In this document: positions 46,308-54,426 of the stretch, in pieces
How the letters are laid out: the number at the start of each line of letters is the position of its first letter
Position numbering within the stretch: position 1 is the first letter of the stretch
Source: Clostridium sp. cel8
GTDB taxonomy: Bacteria > Bacillota > Clostridia > Clostridiales > Clostridiaceae
Direction: 5' to 3'
Assembly: GCF_014050525.1 (NCBI RefSeq)
Contig: NZ_JACGAG010000014.1
Location: forward strand, 1 to 60,032
Length of the DNA stretch: 60,032 bases
Translations under genes and position numbers: made by a program
The notes under the pieces: model-generated
Told to the model about the DNA's origin: nothing
Seen by the model: the letters and a program-made list of their open reading frames with translations, nothing else
Databases searched by the model: none

Positions 46308-47897
46308 ATGTATCAAGAATCATCTACACGATTTAAAGAAATTGTGAAGGTATTAAGTAAATATGGTTTTAAATTTATAAGAACTAGAGGTAAAAATTCA
46401 CCTGAAAACCTGAGAATGGCTTTTGAAGAACTTGGACCTACATTCATTAAAATAGGTCAAATTTTAAGTTCAAGACCTGATATACTACCTTCACAATTTA
46501 TTGATGAACTCTCAAAATTACAAGATGATGTGCCATCTGAAAAATTTGAAGATATAAATAAAGTTTTTTTCAGTGACTTTAATAAAAATATAGATGAATG
46601 TTTTTTATACTTTGAAAGGCAACCTTTTGCATCTGCATCTATAGCACAGGTCCACAATGCAATATTAAAGGATGGAAGAGAAGTAGTAGTAAAAATTCAA
46701 AGACCTAATATCAAAGAAAAAATGGAAACTGACATATCTATATTATATAAAATAATAAAAATAACTAAAAATAAATTTCAAGATTCAATAATAGATCCAG
46801 AAGAAGCTTTAGATGAATTAAAATTTTCAACAGATAAAGAATTTAATTTCAAATTGGAAGCTGAAAACATGATAAAATTTAAAAAACTAAACCAAAATGT
46901 TGCCTTTTGTCATGTTCCCTATGTGGTAGAAAATCTATCTAAAAATAAAGTCATAACTATGGAAAAAATAGATGGATTTAAAATAAATAATTTAAATATG
47001 TTAAAGAAAAATGGATATAATTTAAATGATGTTGGTAAAAAACTGGCTATGTCATTTTTCAAGCAAGTTTTTACAGATGGGTTCTTTCATGCAGATCCAC
47101 ATCCAGGAAATTTATTGATACAGGATAGTAAGATATGTTTTCTTGATTTTGGATTAATGGGTAGCGTATCCTATTCTCTAAAATTAGCTTTAAATAAAAT
47201 GATAATATCTATAGTATATAAGGATTTAGATACGCTAGTGTCAATAATTATGTCTATAGGAATAAAAAAAGGACTTGTAGACAAAAATAAATTATATGAT
47301 GATATAAGTATTCTTCTTGATAACTATTTATCTACTTCTCTTGAAAACATACAAATTTCTGCTTTAATTACAGATGTATTTAATTGTGCTAAAGATAATA
47401 ATATTAGATTTCCAAAAGACATTATACTTTTAATAAAAAGTTTAATAATAGTAGAGGGACTTGTAAGTGAGATAGCTCCTGAAATTCAAATTTTAGATAT
47501 AGCTGTGCCTTTTGTTAAAAATAGCAGCAAATCATATATTATAGATAATATAACCTTAGACGATATTCTAATGAATTCTTATGCTTTAACTAAAAATTCA
47601 GTAAAGCTTCCTACTAAAATAGTAGGACTAATTGATGGAATATTAAATGGAAGAGCTAAACTTAAAATAAAATTAGATAAAACAGATATTTATATAAAAA
47701 AGCTAAACCAAATGACAAATAGACTTTCACTATCATTTATATCATGTTCTATGCTAATTAGTTCATGCTTAATTTTAAATTCAAATACGCAACCTAAAAT
47801 ATATAATATGCCACTAATAGGACTAATAGGATTAACTCTTTCCCTAGTATTAATTTTTATAATATTAATTTCTATAATTAAATCTGATAAACTATGA
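46308..47897 (+). CDS. UbiB/AarF/ABC1 family atypical protein kinase
   Basis: 529 residues. Family motifs are present: GPTFIKIGQILSSRPD (the KxGQ motif at about 45-60), ASASIAQVH (about 104-112), VVVKIQRP (the nucleotide-site lysine), FFHADPHPGNLL (about 259-270) and FLDFGLMG (about 280-287). The C-terminus has two membrane helices. Relatives support ubiquinone synthesis, but an anaerobe without ubiquinone suggests another isoprenoid or lipid role. The start ATG at 46308 lacks a clear ribosome binding site; translation may be coupled to the phasin-like gene. Confidence 0.87.
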   Translation: MYQESSTRFKEIVKVLSKYGFKFIRTRGKNSPENLRMAFEELGPTFIKIGQILSSRPDILPSQFIDELSKLQDDVPSEKFEDINKVFFSDFNKNIDECFLYFERQPFASASIAQVHNAILKDGREVVVKIQRPNIKEKMETDISILYKIIKITKNKFQDSIIDPEEALDELKFSTDKEFNFKLEAENMIKFKKLNQNVAFCHVPYVVENLSKNKVITMEKIDGFKINNLNMLKKNGYNLNDVGKKLAMSFFKQVFTDGFFHADPHPGNLLIQDSKICFLDFGLMGSVSYSLKLALNKMIISIVYKDLDTLVSIIMSIGIKKGLVDKNKLYDDISILLDNYLSTSLENIQISALITDVFNCAKDNNIRFPKDIILLIKSLIIVEGLVSEIAPEIQILDIAVPFVKNSSKSYIIDNITLDDILMNSYALTKNSVKLPTKIVGLIDGILNGRAKLKIKLDKTDIYIKKLNQMTNRLSLSFISCSMLISSCLILNSNTQPKIYNMPLIGLIGLTLSLVLIFIILISIIKSDKL

Positions 47898-47936
47898 TAT
47901 AAATGGTTCTAAATCAAAATCATTTATATCATGGTT
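47894..47936. terminator. bidirectional terminator between the UbiB-like and TetR genes
   Basis: ATGATATAAATG pairs with CATTTATATCAT (12 bases) around a 15-base loop, followed on the + strand by GGTTTTAC. It overlaps the ends of two convergent genes. Confidence 0.7.
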
Positions 47937-48524
47937 TTACTTCATAATTCCGCTTAATACATAGTTTATAATATTATCAATCATATTTCCGTATTTTTTC
48001 TTGTCTTTATTTGCATGTTGCTTATCTTCATTTATAAGTTCATATACAGCTGCAGAACAAATCGTTCCAAACAATGTATATGCCATAGAATATGTATCAC
48101 CATCTTTTATAGTTCCCTCATTTATGGCATCTTGTAAGTATTTTTCTATATATATAATATACTTATTTACAGCTTCCCTTAGTTCTAACTGTCTTCCTTC
48201 TTGACCCCAAAGTTGACTCATTATTACTTTAAAAAATTCTTTTCTTTCATATACTAATCCCAGTTGAATCTTACACAATACCTTTAATTTTGATAGAGAA
48301 TTCTGCTCTTTATTAGCTACTTCCTCTATTTCTTTTTTTATAATATTCATTCCTTCTAATACTATATATTTAAATATTTTTTCCTTGCTTTTAAAATGGT
48401 AGTATAGAGTCCCTTTTGCAACACCAGCATCCGCTGCTATGGCATCCATAGTAGCTCCATTATAACCATTATTAGAAAAAATCTTTACGGCAGATTTAAA
48501 AATTATATCTTTAGTATTATTCAT
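47937..48524 (-). CDS. TetR/AcrR family transcriptional regulator
   Basis: 195 residues from the ATG at 48524, eight bases after GGAG; a GTG three codons upstream is less likely. The N-terminal HTH reads NGYNGATMDAIAADAGVAKG with TLYYHFKSKEK, the standard TetR pattern. The C-terminal ligand domain is not diagnostic. A TGACTAGTCA palindrome typical of TetR operators lies 35 bases upstream, so it probably regulates itself, and possibly the divergent Psd gene. Confidence 0.9.
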   Translation of the reverse strand: MNNTKDIIFKSAVKIFSNNGYNGATMDAIAADAGVAKGTLYYHFKSKEKIFKYIVLEGMNIIKKEIEEVANKEQNSLSKLKVLCKIQLGLVYERKEFFKVIMSQLWGQEGRQLELREAVNKYIIYIEKYLQDAINEGTIKDGDTYSMAYTLFGTICSAAVYELINEDKQHANKDKKKYGNMIDNIINYVLSGIMK

Positions 48525-48556
48525 AAATACCACTCCAAGTTTCTATTTATATATAA

Positions 48557-48570
48557 ATTGACTAGTCAGT
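48557..48570. promoter_or_regulatory. TetR-type operator
   Basis: A perfect palindrome TGACTAGTCA (48559-48568) inside ATTGACTAGTCAGT, next to A+T-rich promoter sequence and upstream of the tetR start. Sites of this form are known for several TetR/AcrR regulators of lipid genes and efflux pumps. Confidence 0.65.
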
Positions 48571-48669
48571 ATAATTATACATATATTATAGTAATATCTC
48601 AATAATATATTATATACTATCTAGAATTTTAATGAAAATAATTTATAGAATCCACTTTTATCATTTGTA

Positions 48670-48698
48670 TTGACCGTATTTAACAGAAAATTTATAAT
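48670..48698 (+). promoter_or_regulatory. promoter of psd
   Basis: TTGACC (48670-48675), a 17-base spacer and TATAAT (48693-48698), about 40 bases upstream of the psd start codon. Confidence 0.85.
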
Positions 48699-48737
48699 AG
48701 AGAATATAACTTAAATTACATTAGAGGTAGTTATTAT

Positions 48738-49625
48738 ATGATCAAGTATTATAATAGAAAGCTAAAAAAATATGAAGTAGAAACTGTTGCAGGATATACT
48801 TATATTAAATGGACTTATTCTTCTCCTATAGGAATGAAATTATTAGAAATTATAATAAAAAAAAAGTTTTTTTCTAAATTATATGGATATTATTGCAACA
48901 GTATATTAAGCAAAAGAAAAATAAATTCTTTCATCAAAAATTTTAATATAGACATGACACAATCATCAAAAGATAAAAGTCAATTTAAAAATTTCAATGA
49001 TTTTTTTACAAGGAAATTAAAACCAAACTCTAGGCCAATTGATAAAAATGAATACTCTTTAATATCTCCTGGTGATGGACGACTTCTCGCTTATTCTAAT
49101 ATAGATCTAAATAACCTAGTTCAAATAAAGGGAATTACATACAAATTATATGATTTAATTAAAGACACAAGAACATCTGAAAAATTTAATTCAGGAGATT
49201 TAATTATTCTAAGACTCGCTCCAATTGACTACCACCGCTTCCATTTTATTGATTACGGTAAATGTACAACTTCCAAAAGAATTAAAGGTGATTATTATTC
49301 AGTAAATCCTATGGCTTTAAAGAAAATAAGAAATCTATTTTGCAAAAATGAAAGACAATGGAGTATATTTCATTCTAAAAACTTTGGAGATATACTGTAT
49401 GTAGAAGTAGGTGCTACATGTGTCGGCTCTATAGTCCAAACTTATAAACCAAATAAATATGTGTCTAAAGGAGATGAAAAAGGATACTTTAAATTTGGAG
49501 GATCCACTATAATCTTATTCTTTGAAAAAAACAAAATTGTCTTAGATCAGGATATAATAAAACAAACCAAACAGGGATTTGAAACTAAAGTATTAATGGG
49601 AGAAAAAATAGGTACTAAACTATAA
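48738..49625 (+). CDS. psd: phosphatidylserine decarboxylase proenzyme
   Basis: 295 residues. It decarboxylates phosphatidylserine to phosphatidylethanolamine at the membrane. The self-cleavage site is the GGST in [11 protein letters not shown] (about residues 253-256), where Ser becomes the pyruvoyl group. Other family blocks are [30 protein letters not shown] and [13 protein letters not shown] strong promoter and AGAGGTAG precede the ATG. The gene is divergent from tetR and followed by the sigma-54 activator 58 bases later. Confidence 0.94.
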   Translation: MIKYYNRKLKKYEVETVAGYTYIKWTYSSPIGMKLLEIIIKKKFFSKLYGYYCNSILSKRKINSFIKNFNIDMTQSSKDKSQFKNFNDFFTRKLKPNSRPIDKNEYSLISPGDGRLLAYSNIDLNNLVQIKGITYKLYDLIKDTRTSEKFNSGDLIILRLAPIDYHRFHFIDYGKCTTSKRIKGDYYSVNPMALKKIRNLFCKNERQWSIFHSKNFGDILYVEVGATCVGSIVQTYKPNKYVSKGDEKGYFKFGGSTIILFFEKNKIVLDQDIIKQTKQGFETKVLMGEKIGTKL

Positions 49626-49683
49626 ATTTTCATTATAAAAAACATTTTATATAAGTTAGTTATATCCGTTAAGGGGGTATTTT

Positions 49684-51393
49684 ATGTTTTTAAAAGAATG
49701 TTTTTACGCAATAATCAAAAATATAAATGAAGCATTAATAGGAGTTGATAAAAATGGCTCTCTAATAATTATAAATTCCAAAGCTGAAAACCTTTTATCT
49801 ATAACAAAAGATAGTATAGGTACTTATGTAGAAAATGTAGTTCATGGAACAAAACTCATTAAAACCTTAAAAACAGGAAAGAGTGAATTAAACAAAAAAT
49901 TTTCTATAAATAAAAGAGAACTTATAACAAGTAGAATACCAATTATAATAGATAATGAAGTAGTTGGAGCAATTGCAATTTTTGAAGATACTACAGACAA
50001 TCAAAGAATGAAACAAGAATTAGTAAAAAATGAAATATATATAAATATATTAGATACTATAATGAATACTCTAAACGAGTGTGTAGTTCTAGTAGATAAA
50101 AATGGTATTATAACTATGATGAGTAAAGCTTATAAGGATTTTTTGGGATGTACTAATCCAGAAGGTAAACATGTTACTGATGTAATAGAAAATACCAGGT
50201 TACATGAAATTATAAAAAGTGGTAATATAGAAGTAGGTGACATTCAAGAAATAAAAGGAAACAAAATGATTTCCATGCGCGTTCCAATTAAAAAGGATAG
50301 TAAAGTTATTGGTGCAATTGGTAAAGTTATATTTAAAGATATAAGTGATTTTTATACCTTAAGCAAAAAAATAAACAACCTACAAAAAGAAATTGAGTTT
50401 TATAAAAATGAACTTGGAAAAGAAAGAAAAGCAAAATATTCTATTGAGAATATTATAGGAAATTCCTTCAAAATACAGAAAGTTAAATCTCTAGCACTAA
50501 AAGTTGCAAAGACAAATTCAAATGTACTCATAACAGGAGAAAGCGGAACAGGTAAGGAATTATTTGCTCATGGCATACACAATGCTAGTAAAAGATATTT
50601 AGGCCCATTTATAGAAATAAATTGTGCTTCTATTCCATCTGAACTATTTGAATCGGAATTATTTGGTTACGAAGAGGGAGCTTTCACTGGAGCTAAGAAA
50701 GGCGGTAAAGCAGGAAAATTTGAACTAGCAGATGGAGGGACTATTTTTTTAGATGAAATCGGTGATATGCCAATGTATATGCAAGTTAAACTTTTAAAAG
50801 TAATTCAAGAGAGAGAAATTGAAAGAGTAGGCGGAACTAATCTAAAAAAAATTAATGTTAGAATTATTGCAGCAACAAATAAGAATCTTGAAGAGAGAAT
50901 TAAAATGGGTAAATTTAGAGAAGATTTATATTATAGACTCAACGTTGTAAAAATAGAACTACCTCCTTTAAGAGAAAGAAAATCTGATATTCCACTTCTT
51001 GCTACTAATTTAAAAAACAATATTGCAAATCGTTTAGGATTATATGTAGAAGGTATATCAAAAGAAGCTTTGGACTGTTTAGTAAAATATGATTGGCCAG
51101 GAAACGTGAGAGAACTTGAAAATGTTATTGAGAGAGCAATAAATCTACTTGATTCAGATTTAATTATAAAATTAGAGCATCTACCACAAAGATTAACAAA
51201 TAATAAATTTAGAAATCAAATCAATATTAGAAATAAAAATAGTTGCTTAAAAGATATAATTGAAAATGTTGAAAAGCAAGTTATATCAGATTGTTTAAAA
51301 AAAAATAATTGGAATAAGAATAGAACAGCTAATATACTTGGAATAAGCAGAGCTAATTTATATAAGAAAATCAAGCTATACAATTTAAAATAG
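49684..51393 (+). CDS. PAS-containing sigma-54-dependent transcriptional activator
   Basis: 569 residues. There are two PAS sensor domains (about 5-105 and 115-225), a coiled-coil linker, and an AAA+ domain with Walker A GESGTGKELFAHGI (about 285). The sigma-54 contact loop is GAFTGA (about 332), followed by GGTIFLDEIGDM and DWPGNVRELENV. A Fis-type HTH (NKNRTANILGISRANLYKKI) lies at about 540-560. It activates sigma-54 promoters, and one is seen at 51622-51640 in front of the CoA-transferase gene. The inducer is unknown. Confidence 0.93.
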   Translation: MFLKECFYAIIKNINEALIGVDKNGSLIIINSKAENLLSITKDSIGTYVENVVHGTKLIKTLKTGKSELNKKFSINKRELITSRIPIIIDNEVVGAIAIFEDTTDNQRMKQELVKNEIYINILDTIMNTLNECVVLVDKNGIITMMSKAYKDFLGCTNPEGKHVTDVIENTRLHEIIKSGNIEVGDIQEIKGNKMISMRVPIKKDSKVIGAIGKVIFKDISDFYTLSKKINNLQKEIEFYKNELGKERKAKYSIENIIGNSFKIQKVKSLALKVAKTNSNVLITGESGTGKELFAHGIHNASKRYLGPFIEINCASIPSELFESELFGYEEGAFTGAKKGGKAGKFELADGGTIFLDEIGDMPMYMQVKLLKVIQEREIERVGGTNLKKINVRIIAATNKNLEERIKMGKFREDLYYRLNVVKIELPPLRERKSDIPLLATNLKNNIANRLGLYVEGISKEALDCLVKYDWPGNVRELENVIERAINLLDSDLIIKLEHLPQRLTNNKFRNQINIRNKNSCLKDIIENVEKQVISDCLKKNNWNKNRTANILGISRANLYKKIKLYNLK

Positions 51394-51445
51394 CCAAATC
51401 AATTGTTAAAATTAATTTCAATTCAAATACATTTTCATAATTTAG

Positions 51446-51462
51446 TGTAAAATAAATTTACA
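51446..51462. promoter_or_regulatory. candidate upstream activator site (palindrome)
   Basis: A perfect inverted repeat TGTAAA-ATAAA-TTTACA, followed at 51463 by a second TGTAAA half-site and by TTTAC at 51480. It lies about 165 bases upstream of the -24/-12 promoter, the distance usual for sigma-54 enhancer sites. Confidence 0.55.
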
Positions 51463-51525
51463 TGTAAAATAAATAAACATTTACCTCATACAAGTAATTA
51501 ACGTTATATAAGTAAATTTTTGTAT

Positions 51526-51557
51526 AAAGTGTATATATTATATACACTTTATTTTTT
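51526..51557 (+). terminator. terminator after the sigma-54 activator gene
   Basis: AAAGTGTATATA and TATATACACTTT form a 12-base palindrome followed by ATTTTTT. It would stop transcription from the activator gene before the CoA-transferase promoter. Confidence 0.7.
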
Positions 51558-51621
51558 CATATATTTAACAATAATTTCAAGAATCATTGATATTACATAA
51601 TTTAAACAACTTATTAAAACT

Positions 51622-51640
51622 TTGGCATTATAATTGCTAT
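51622..51640 (+). promoter_or_regulatory. sigma-54 (-24/-12) promoter
   Basis: Reads TTGGCATTATAATTGCTAT. The invariant GG (51624-51625) and GC (51636-51637) are exactly ten bases apart, as required for sigma-54. It lies about 47 bases upstream of the CoA-transferase start codon and next to a sigma-54 activator gene. Confidence 0.8.
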
Positions 51641-51686
51641 TAAATACAGTGAAGCACAAAAACTTATTATTATAGGAGATGATATT

Positions 51687-53258
51687 ATGAAATCAAAACT
51701 AATTTCTAAGGCTGAAGCAATTAGTTTAATAAAGGATGGAGATACTGTTGCAGTTAGTGGTTTTGTTGGATGTTCCCATCCTGAAGATCTTACAGCTGAA
51801 ATAGAAAAATCATATTTAAAAAATCAAACTCCTAAAAATTTAACGCTAATACATTCTGCTGGTCAAGGTGATAGTGATAGTAAAGGTTTAAATCATTTTG
51901 GACATGAGGGATTAGTTAAAAAGGTAATAGGTGGTCACTGGGCATTAGCTCCTAAGCTACAAAAATTAGCTATGGAGAATAAAATACAAGCTTATAACTT
52001 ACCACAGGGAGTAATATCTCAAATGTATAGAGAAGTTGCCGCAAAAAGACCTGGAGTTCTTACACATGTTGGGTTAAAAACCTTTATAGATCCTAGAATT
52101 GAAGGTGGTAAACTCAATGAAGTAACTAAAGAAGATATTGTAAAATTAGTTACAATAGATAACAAAGAATATTTATTTTATAAAAGCATTCCAATAGATG
52201 TTGCACTTTTAAGAGCAACTTATGCAGATGAATATGGAAATGCAACTATGGAAAAAGAGGCAGCAGTTCTTGATGTAACTGCTATGGCACAAGCTGCTAA
52301 AAATTCAGGTGGAATAGTAATTCTCCAAGTTGAGAATATTGTATCCAAAGATACTCTTGATCCTAAAAAAGTTAAAATTCCAGGAATATGCGTTGATGCT
52401 ATAGTTATATCAGATCCAAAAAATCATATGCAGACATTTGCTGAACAATATAATCCATCTTATTCAGGTCAAGCTAAAGTATTATTAAAATCATCAAATT
52501 CTATAATGCCACTAAATGAGAGAAAAGTTATAGCCAGAAGAGCCTCAATGGAACTTGTTCCTAACGCCGTAATTAATCTTGGAATTGGAATGCCAGAAGG
52601 TGTTGGCTTAATAGCAAAAGAAGAAGGTATAGCAGATGAAATGACCTTAACTGTAGAATCTGGTGGAATTGGTGGGGTACCATCAAATGGATTAAGTTTT
52701 GGTGCTTCAACAAACCCTCAAAGTATACTAGATCAAGCAATTCAATTTGATTTTTATGATGGCGGTGGACTTGATGTAGCATTTTTGGGACTTGCTCAAT
52801 GTGATAAGTTTGGAAATATAAATGTAAGTAAATTTGGAACTAAAATTGCAGGTTGTGGTGGTTTTATCGACATAAGCCAAAACTCTAAAAAAGTCATATA
52901 CTGCGGAACATTTACAAGTGGAGGACTTAAAGTTTCCATAGATAACGGAAAGCTCAAAATACTACAAGAAGGTAAATTCAATAAATTTGTAGACTCCGTA
53001 CAACAAATTACTTTTAGTGCAGAATATGCTAGGCATAAAAATCAAACTGTTATGTATATTACAGAAAGAGCAGTATTTACACTGGGAGATAATGGTATAA
53101 TATTACAAGAAATTGCTCCAGGGATAGATCTTGAAAAAGATATATTAAATCACATGGACTTCAAACCAATAATATCTTCAAAACTGAAAACTATGGATTA
53201 TAGAATATTTAATGATGGTTTAATGGGTATAAAAAATACAAAATTATCAATTGCTTAG
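51687..53258 (+). CDS. acyl-CoA:acetate/ketoacid CoA-transferase (propionate CoA-transferase type)
   Basis: 523 residues, the fused alpha-beta form of family I CoA-transferases. An N-terminal CoA-binding region has GDTVAVSGFVGCSHPE, and the catalytic glutamate is in TVESGGIGGVPSNGL (about residue 324). Such enzymes move CoA between short-chain acids such as acetate, propionate, butyrate, lactate or acetoacetate. The gene is under the sigma-54 promoter and before a MaoC-type hydratase, so it probably activates a hydroxy or unsaturated acid. AGGAG precedes the ATG. Confidence 0.92.
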   Translation: MKSKLISKAEAISLIKDGDTVAVSGFVGCSHPEDLTAEIEKSYLKNQTPKNLTLIHSAGQGDSDSKGLNHFGHEGLVKKVIGGHWALAPKLQKLAMENKIQAYNLPQGVISQMYREVAAKRPGVLTHVGLKTFIDPRIEGGKLNEVTKEDIVKLVTIDNKEYLFYKSIPIDVALLRATYADEYGNATMEKEAAVLDVTAMAQAAKNSGGIVILQVENIVSKDTLDPKKVKIPGICVDAIVISDPKNHMQTFAEQYNPSYSGQAKVLLKSSNSIMPLNERKVIARRASMELVPNAVINLGIGMPEGVGLIAKEEGIADEMTLTVESGGIGGVPSNGLSFGASTNPQSILDQAIQFDFYDGGGLDVAFLGLAQCDKFGNINVSKFGTKIAGCGGFIDISQNSKKVIYCGTFTSGGLKVSIDNGKLKILQEGKFNKFVDSVQQITFSAEYARHKNQTVMYITERAVFTLGDNGIILQEIAPGIDLEKDILNHMDFKPIISSKLKTMDYRIFNDGLMGIKNTKLSIA

Positions 53259-53310
53259 ATTGATGAGCAGTTATCATAAATTAATATATATTATTCAGAT
53301 AAATTATATG

Positions 53311-53355
53311 ATTACTTAAGTTAATACTAGAAAATTTAATATTAACTTAAGTAAT
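53311..53355. repeat. 16-base inverted repeat between the CoA-transferase and MaoC genes
   Basis: ATTACTTAAGTTAATA (53311-53326) and TATTAACTTAAGTAAT (53340-53355) are exact reverse complements around 13 bases. Neither side has a U-run, so it is not a usual terminator. It could be an operator or an mRNA hairpin that affects the downstream gene. Confidence 0.75.
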
Positions 53356-53392
53356 ACAAAAAAATATAAATATATGAAATGGGGATGATATT

Positions 53393-53794
53393 ATGCTTAA
53401 ATTAGGTGATACTGCTTCAACAACTAATAAGATAACATCAGATATGATTACAAAATTTTCTAACCTTAGTGGTGATGTTAATCCAATACATTTAGACGAA
53501 GAATACGCAAAAAAAACTATATTTAAGACCAGGATAACTCCTGGATTACTTGTAGCTAGTTTTATTTCAGCTGTAATTGCAAATAAACTTCCAGGAAGAG
53601 GATCTATTTATTTAAGCCAAGATTTAAAATTCAAAAGACCTGTATATATAAATGATACTATAACCACTCAAGTTACAATCACTGATATTTTGGATGAAAA
53701 AAATATTGTTATACTAAATACCAAATGTATAAACCAAAAAGGTACTGTAGTAATTGATGGAAGTGCATCTGTTAAAGTAAAACAAACTAGATAA
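53393..53794 (+). CDS. MaoC-like (R)-specific enoyl-CoA hydratase
   Basis: 133 residues, a single hot-dog domain. The catalytic dyad Asp28 and His33 is in SGDVNPIHLDEEYA, the R-hydratase 2 motif. It adds water to short trans-2-enoyl-CoA to give (R)-3-hydroxyacyl-CoA. It follows the CoA-transferase by 134 bases in the same direction and probably uses its products, so it may share the sigma-54 promoter. A GGGG site precedes the ATG. Confidence 0.9.
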   Translation: MLKLGDTASTTNKITSDMITKFSNLSGDVNPIHLDEEYAKKTIFKTRITPGLLVASFISAVIANKLPGRGSIYLSQDLKFKRPVYINDTITTQVTITDILDEKNIVILNTKCINQKGTVVIDGSASVKVKQTR

Positions 53795-53883
53795 AATTGT
53801 TATATAAATATATTTTTATATAAAACTCCGCATATTTTTCAAAAAATTCATAATTTTCATATTAAAATTTTATTTGTAACTTT

Positions 53884-53940
53884 AAAGATAACTACTAATC
53901 TGTAGATTAATTTCTACTTTGATGTAGTTATCTTTAATTT
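53884..53940 (+). terminator. terminator after maoC
   Basis: AAAGATAACTAC pairs with GTAGTTATCTTT (12 bases) around a long loop, followed by AATTTTTAAA. It lies after the maoC stop and before the tRNA unit on the other strand. Confidence 0.6.
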
Positions 53941-53953
53941 TTAAATAAAATAA

Positions 53954-53976
53954 AAAACACTGAAATTCAGTGTTTT
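53954..53976 (-). terminator. terminator after tRNA-Arg(ACG)
   Basis: On the minus strand, AAAACACTGAA pairs with TTCAGTGTTTT, followed by TTATTTTATTT. It begins ten bases after the tRNA 3' CCA. Confidence 0.85.
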
Positions 53977-53985
53977 AACTGTCTT

Positions 53986-54062
53986 TGGTGCGTCAGAGAG
54001 GAGTCGAACCCCCGGCACGCTGGTTCGTAGCCAACTGCTCTATCCAACTGAGCTACTGACGC
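53986..54062 (-). tRNA. tRNA-Arg (anticodon ACG)
   Basis: A 77-base tRNA. The acceptor is GCGTCAG with CTGACGC, the anticodon loop CTACGAA gives ACG, the T loop is GTTCGACTC, and CCA is encoded. The wobble adenosine is the substrate of TadA (45112-45555), giving inosine to read CGU, CGC and CGA. Confidence 0.96.
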
Positions 54063-54138
54063 TTAAACTAATTAACATTTTCGATTTTAATTATATATTA
54101 TATATATAAAATAGTCAAATTATTTTAGGATTTTAATA

Positions 54139-54411
54139 TCAATAAACACATTTTTCTACAGTTCTCGTTGCAACTATATCTACCTTTGTGTTAAGTATAT
54201 TTTTACAAATAATATCTCCTGCAGTTATGGGAGCTCCTACATGTAATCTACTAAGCGCTTTAGAACATTCTATCCATAGTTTCTTTCTTATAGGCTTAGT
54301 ACTTTTAACAGGAATAACATTCCGATTTGCTCCTTCTATTCTAACTATACTTGTAAATATTCCAAATTTATCATTATCTTTAACTTGATCTTTAAAATTA
54401 ATTGTATCCAT
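54139..54411 (-). CDS. shortened DUF1667 protein
   Basis: 90 residues from the ATG at 54411, seven bases after GGGAGG. The part from about residue 20 to the end matches DUF1667: SIVRIEGANRNVIPVKSTKPI, then WIECSKALSRLHVGAPITAGD and KVDIVATRTVEKC. The usual N-terminal Cys-x-x-Cys-Pro-x-Gly-Cys domain, thought to hold an iron-sulfur or metal site, is missing and replaced by about 15 polar residues. It follows the FAD oxidoreductase gene by 15 bases. In the common operon an additional FAD/NAD oxidoreductase stands between the two; it is absent here. Confidence 0.72.
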   Translation of the reverse strand: MDTINFKDQVKDNDKFGIFTSIVRIEGANRNVIPVKSTKPIRKKLWIECSKALSRLHVGAPITAGDIICKNILNTKVDIVATRTVEKCVY

Positions 54412-54426
54412 AAATATTCCTCCCAA

